This document shows positions 5,806 to 7,343 of a stretch of 7,343 bases of DNA, one piece after another. Below the pieces are notes generated by a model. That model worked only from the letters and a program-made list of their open reading frames with translations, had not been told where the DNA came from and did not search any database. The position numbers and the translations under genes were made by a program. Positions within the stretch are counted from its first letter, which is position 1. Every line of letters begins with the position of its first letter. The stretch covers positions 1 to 7,343 of the forward strand of contig DAOWES010000173.1 in assembly GCA_030638385.1 (NCBI GenBank), given 5' to 3'. The DNA comes from Candidatus Cloacimonadota bacterium (GTDB lineage: Bacteria; Cloacimonadota; Cloacimonadia; Cloacimonadales; TCS61).

Positions 5806-7023
5806 ATGAAGAATAAATTAATTACAATTTTTTTGCTGATTTCAGCAATTCTCTCTGCAAATTCAATTTTCTCATTTGACGGTATGCCAAATAGAAAATA
5901 TGGAAATGATCTCTATTCAACAGGTCTTGGTGATGCCGGAATAAATGACCTTTTTAGAATTAATACAAGCTATGAAAATCCTTCTATGATGGTTTCTGCA
6001 AATAATGTAGTCTATTCCACAGCTATTAGTTTTGGTTATCAGGATTACGAAGATGCAGACGGTAAGACTTTCCGCGCGGATGGATTTTATCTTCCCTATT
6101 TTACCGCCGCAGTGCCTATCATAAACCACCGCATTGGCATTAAATACAGCTTAATGGCTTCGGGGAATTTAGACACTTATGGAGAATCTAGCTTAATTTT
6201 GGAAGATGAAACCAAACTTGAATATGAAGAGAAAAATTCGATAATTTCAAATATTTATAAAATCGATTTTGCTTATGCATTTAAAAACAAATTTGTAAAT
6301 GTGGGTGTGTCGGGAAATTATTATATTGGTCATCGCATCCATTATTGGGGAGCTGATTTTGAAGATGCAACTTTGATTGATAGCAAATATGAGAAAAAAG
6401 AATTATTCAAAAATCCCGGATTTACAATTGGCTTAAGCAAAAGATTAGCAAGATTTTCACTTGGACTCAGTTACTCTTCGGCGGTTCATCTTGATGGGAA
6501 AAGTACATTTGTTTATAACCATGTTCCATATGAAGATATTTTAGATGAAGTTGATTATCTTTTCGAAGTTCCTGCCAAGCTTACCGGTGGTATGGCATTA
6601 AAATTTGCTGAGAGCTATAAAATTTCTGCAGATGTACATTATGAATTGTGGGAAGATACCAAAACTTATGATAAAAACACTTTTAAACTTTCTGCCGGAA
6701 TCTCTTATGATCCGCTTAGTGGTTATGGAAAGTGGTATGAAAGTATCCCCTTAAGAGTGGGCGTTTCATACAGAGAATTACCTTTCGAGGTTAATAATGA
6801 AGCAATTAATGAACTAAAAGCAAGTTTCGGACTTTCACTGCCCTTAGAATCTCCAAATAAAAAGATCGATCTTGCAGTCGAATATATCACCCGCGGCGAT
6901 AATGAATTAAATGGATTATCCGAGAATTCAATAATGTTTTCTGTCGGCATAACGGGCTTTGATATTTTTTCTAAACGCTATAAAAAAATTGAAGAGAAAG
7001 ATATTCCCAAAGCGGATTTTTAG
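5806..7023 (+). CDS. Outer-membrane beta-barrel protein, FadL/PorV-like
   Basis: The 405-residue product has a Sec signal peptide (MKNK, hydrophobic core to about residue 17, cleavage near 18-23). Near the mature N-terminus it has GLGDAG (40-45) and, after a short gap, NPS at 58-60. This GxGxA...NP pattern is typical of FadL/OmpP1/TodX and the related PorV-type barrels, known for hydrophobic-compound transport or as scaffolds for secretion. The rest is a long series of alternating amphipathic, Tyr- and Phe-rich strands with short charged turns, for example VNVGVSGNYYIG and FSLGLSYSS. The last strand (about MFSVGITGF) is followed by a charged tail of roughly 20 residues ending IPKADF, instead of ending at the barrel. 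A good ribosome binding site fixes the start. A RecJ-like gene starts three bases after the TAG stop. The barrel call is strong; the subfamily and cargo are inferred and uncertain. Confidence 0.8.
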   Translation: MKNKLITIFLLISAILSANSIFSFDGMPNRKYGNDLYSTGLGDAGINDLFRINTSYENPSMMVSANNVVYSTAISFGYQDYEDADGKTFRADGFYLPYFTAAVPIINHRIGIKYSLMASGNLDTYGESSLILEDETKLEYEEKNSIISNIYKIDFAYAFKNKFVNVGVSGNYYIGHRIHYWGADFEDATLIDSKYEKKELFKNPGFTIGLSKRLARFSLGLSYSSAVHLDGKSTFVYNHVPYEDILDEVDYLFEVPAKLTGGMALKFAESYKISADVHYELWEDTKTYDKNTFKLSAGISYDPLSGYGKWYESIPLRVGVSYRELPFEVNNEAINELKASFGLSLPLESPNKKIDLAVEYITRGDNELNGLSENSIMFSVGITGFDIFSKRYKKIEEKDIPKADF

Positions 7024-7026
7024 AAG

Positions 7027-7343
7027 ATGAAATTTAGGTTAGATACAGCTGACAGTTCCGGAACTATTTATCAGCAAATAGTTAGAAATCGAAACTTTAA
7101 TGATGATTTTATAGCTAGTGATATGAGCACTTTGCCCGATATGTACAAGATGAAAGATCTGGGAAAAGCGGCAGACAGAATTATCAAAGCGATCAGGGAA
7201 AAAGAGAAAATAATTATTTTTGGCCATGATGATCTTGATGGAATCACAGCGACCTATCTGCTTTTTGATTTTCTGGAGAGTGCAGGTTCGCAGGCACATT
7301 ATTACTATATTCCCAATAGATTATTAGAAAATCATGGAATGCA
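7027..7343 (+). CDS. RecJ-like DHH-family phosphoesterase, N-terminal part (runs off window)
   Basis: The first 105 codons are open to the window end, and the gene is cut off there. LPDMYKMKDLGKAADRI (36-52) matches the RecJ lead-in where a 'P..MKDM.KAVERI' segment precedes the first catalytic strand. KIIIFGHDDLDGITATYLL (61-79) is DHH motif I, with D69 and D71 as metal ligands, and YYIPNRLLENHG (93-104) corresponds to the YYIPNR..EGYG segment of RecJ. RecJ is a 5'-3' single-strand DNA exonuclease in recombination and repair; other DHH members cleave short RNAs or cyclic dinucleotides. Motif I here is GHDDLDG rather than the usual bacterial GDYDVDG, closer to the HxDxDG form of archaeal RecJ-like and other DHH proteins, so bona fide RecJ function is uncertain. 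The ATG follows the barrel stop by three bases with only a weak purine stretch (AGAAG) as ribosome binding site, suggesting translational coupling. Confidence 0.8.
   Translation, partial: MKFRLDTADSSGTIYQQIVRNRNFNDDFIASDMSTLPDMYKMKDLGKAADRIIKAIREKEKIIIFGHDDLDGITATYLLFDFLESAGSQAHYYYIPNRLLENHGM

Overview
ORGANISM. The window is AT-rich bacterial DNA with AGGAG-type ribosome binding sites. It carries an RND efflux pump and two exported proteins that look like outer-membrane beta-barrels, so the host is a Gram-negative (diderm) bacterium. The upstream region of the 5806 gene fits the Bacteroidota-type promoter pattern TTTG / TAnnTTTG, and its product has the N-terminal signature of FadL/PorV-like barrels. 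Together these suggest the Fibrobacteres-Chlorobi-Bacteroidota (FCB) side of the tree. Candidatus Cloacimonadota is my best guess, from general resemblance only; nothing in the window proves it. LAYOUT. (1) Positions 1-839 hold the C-terminal three quarters of a periplasmic adaptor (membrane fusion) protein. Its N-terminal part is missing or out of frame at the window edge. (2) Positions 849-4010 hold a full-length RND inner-membrane permease, nine bases after the adaptor stop, so the two form an efflux operon on the + strand. Its outer-membrane channel is not in the window. (3) Positions 4011-4281 are a convergent intergenic region with two strong hairpin terminators and a composite of short repeated modules. 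(4) Positions 4282-5085 hold a minus-strand gene for a small exported protein with a beta-barrel-like C-terminus. (5) Positions 5086-5805 are a 720-base region between divergent genes. It has no convincing gene, but it carries second copies of the repeat modules seen in region 3, in a different order, plus the probable promoter of the next gene. (6) Positions 5806-7023 encode a 405-residue FadL/PorV-like outer-membrane protein. (7) From 7027 to the window end is the start of a RecJ-like DHH phosphoesterase, three bases after the previous stop and probably cotranscribed with it. HOW IT FITS. The adaptor and permease would form an efflux pump with an unseen outer-membrane factor; the substrate cannot be predicted. 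The two barrel genes are divergent from each other and may be unrelated in function. A DNA/RNA-processing DHH enzyme in the same transcription unit as a barrel has no obvious functional logic. The genes themselves belong to ordinary families. The least explained signal is the set of short repeated, partly palindromic modules shared by the two intergenic regions. I found no CRISPR array, tRNA, rRNA, transposase or convincing new system.
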